DNA of 64,000 nucleotides, taken from positions 289,864 through 353,863 of the forward strand of contig ML133466.1 in the NCBI GenBank assembly GCA_003864495.1, read 5' to 3'. This document shows positions 62,332 to 64,000 of this stretch, in pieces. The stretch's first letter is position 1; every line of letters starts with the position of its first letter. The notes under the pieces are model-generated. The model made no database searches. It was not told where the DNA came from and was given only the letters and a program-made list of their open reading frames with translations. This DNA comes from Nemopilema nomurai. Lineage: Eukaryota; Cnidaria; Scyphozoa; Rhizostomeae; Rhizostomatidae. A program made the translations under genes and the position numbers.

Positions 62332-64000
62332 ATGGAAAATAAGGATGGAGAGCGTGAAAATCTTCCTTTGGCCAGCGGGATAACTGATGTAAGTACAGTC
62401 GGATCACTTTACTCACTATTTGATACAGCCACTATTTGATCACAAAGGATTATGTGAAGTTAAATTTTGTACCAAAGCATACCAAACCCTTCATACAAAA
62501 GCTACACACATTTTTTGATTCAAACGGCCAGCGCAGTAAACGCTTTGTGGGAAAGGCAAAAAGCAGTGAACATTCTTCAAGGTGTAAGCAACAGACATTG
62601 AAAAACTAATGATTTTGAAACCTCAAAATAGCTTGGCACAACAAACTGAATGAATTAGACAAAAATAGGGAAAAAAGTATAACAGAGAATATAAAACCCA
62701 ACAAATAGATTACAGGGAAATATGTTATGCATCTGGCCTCTTTTCAGTAGTAATTTAAAGTATATATCTTTGCTTTCAGCCTTGTGCCTCATTTCAAGTT
62801 GTGGAGTCAACTTGTATGTCGGATGTTGTTGACAAAGAGCAAATATCGGAAGATGAAAAAAGTAAGCAATTTTCAAAGCAGTAAATTTAGACTCCCGTAT
62901 GTTTCCTCTCTAATAAAGGATTTATTTCATCATTTGCGTCATTTTTGCAAATTTTTCACAGAATCAAATCATTTTTTCAGGGCATAAGAATTTCAGTGAG
63001 CAACTGCATTCAGCAATGTTATGTGGGGATACATCGAAGGCAAGAAGTGTAAGGGTTGATTTAATTCTTAATTCAGACTTTTATTGTAAAGTTTAAAGAA
63101 TTTTACTGTTATCGTCTTTAGGTGTAAAGCCTTTATCAGCTTAAAATAGTTTTTTTTCCACTATTTGACAATCAATTGATGCAAGCAGTTTTTACTCATC
63201 AATTTGTTAATTTTTGTTTATTTATATTCTTATATTTCTTTATAGATCTTTAATGAATGGGAGACTCGCTGCCCAGCACCAAGAACATTGGCAACAAGGC
63301 AACCCACTGTAAAGTGTCCCTTTTGCGAGAAAAGCATTGTGAATCTCGTACGGCATTTGATCCAAAAGCACAAACTTAGCGAGAAGGATGCTCATGTAGC
63401 AAGAGGCAAATATCAACTTCGAAAAGTCCGTGTGCCAAAAGATGGAAAGCAAAAGCAAAAGCAAAGATTCATAACAAAGATATGTCCTATCAGAACATGC
63501 AACCGTTACGTCAAGAGGTTGAATAACCATCTTCGACAAGTTCACAAGATGGCAAATAGGCGCATTATCGAAGCCATGGTTAATGATGCAAAACGACCCA
63601 TGGACAACGTTGTTCCAGAAGCAGCAGCTGCTCCAAACGAAATGCCTTGTATAAAGGAAGAATATGAGTCTACTCAAGCTCAATTAACTGAAGATGTGAG
63701 AATGCCTGAAACAGACGAAGACGAGGACAAAATTCAAGACACAGATAGTGAGTCTGAGTCTGAGGACATGGACGGCGAAGAAGAATCGCCTACCCTTACA
63801 CCAACTGTTGCAGAGAAGCAACTTTTTGCTGGGTTGAAAGGATGGTTGATGTCCATTGACGGATCATTGAAAAATGAAAAGGTAGCGCAGATGCACGTTT
63901 CTCATGTCATCCATATTAACAGGGCAGTTGAAACAGGATTAGATCAACCAAATGACATAAGGAACTTGTTTGATGCTGCTAAAGTAAAGAACCACTGGCT
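62332..64000 (+). CDS. Zinc-finger protein, 5' part; possible Crypton/tyrosine-recombinase-like relative
   Basis: Exons 62332-62388, 62780-62861, 62981-63048 and 63246 to the window edge join with consistent phases and consensus splice sites, giving 320 residues so far. The start is the ATG of 'MENKDGERENLPLASG'. A C2H2-type finger lies at about 93-111 ('KCPFCEKSIVNLVRHLIQKH'), followed by a second pair of Cys and His ('CPIRTC...NNHLRQVH'). A Glu/Asp/Ser-rich linker follows. Then comes 'LKGWLMSIDGSLKNEKVA' with 'LFDAAKVKNHWL', a helical segment resembling the N-terminal, core-binding part of tyrosine-recombinase-type proteins seen in Crypton-derived genes. That last reading is inference; the catalytic part, if any, lies beyond the window. 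It could instead be an ordinary multi-finger DNA-binding protein. Confidence 0.7.

Noticed and set aside
1..64000. CRISPR arrays, operons, ribosome-binding sites
   Set aside because: The window is eukaryotic, with spliced genes; the tandem repeats seen are minisatellites without spacers.
1..64000. tRNA or rRNA genes
   Set aside because: No cloverleaf with recognisable A and B boxes and no rRNA core sequence was noticed by eye; a covariance-model scan was not possible.

Overview
This is a eukaryotic, almost certainly metazoan, nuclear window. It is AT-rich, and its genes carry many GT-AG introns of roughly 0.1 to 2 kb. The two large genes are animal-type regulators: an NURF301/BPTF chromatin-remodelling subunit and an ARHGAP17-type BAR-RhoGAP protein. 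A cnidarian or other early-branching marine invertebrate fits the gene structures and the transposon load, but that is inference; nothing in the window names a species.

Layout. Positions 1-730 hold a degenerate tandem repeat. Positions 734-2469 hold a decayed pogo-like DNA transposon. Positions 8.27-9.79 kb (plus) and 13.86-15.38 kb (minus) hold two intronless, nearly identical FLVCR/SLC49-type major facilitator transporters. They point towards each other across a 4-kb spacer that contains two miniature transposons. Positions 18.2-31.4 kb (minus) hold a complete 17-exon ARHGAP17-like gene of 566 residues. Positions 32389-35802 hold a nearly intact hAT transposon with a perfect 8-bp target-site duplication and one frameshift. 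Positions 37.1-54.5 kb (minus) hold a complete BPTF-like gene, modelled here with 18 coding exons and 2717 residues. Its domains are DDT, an N-terminal PHD, two tandem C-terminal PHDs and a bromodomain. Positions 55-59.6 kb are transposon-rich (a pogo-type MITE, a Harbinger-type MITE and a hAT MITE) and include an orphan terminal exon on the minus strand. From 62.3 kb to the window edge (plus) runs the 5' part of a zinc-finger gene.

Functional links between the genes are not evident. The BPTF-like protein would act in the nucleus on acetylated or methylated nucleosomes. The RhoGAP would act at membranes and the actin cytoskeleton. The transporters would sit in a membrane. What the window shows most clearly is repeated colonisation by cut-and-paste DNA transposons of at least three superfamilies (Tc1/mariner-pogo, hAT, PIF/Harbinger-like), several recognised from target-site duplications read directly. 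The two large gene models were built by hand from splice sites and phase continuity. Reading phase closes exactly through every exon of the RhoGAP gene, and through the BPTF gene except at two ambiguous junctions described below.
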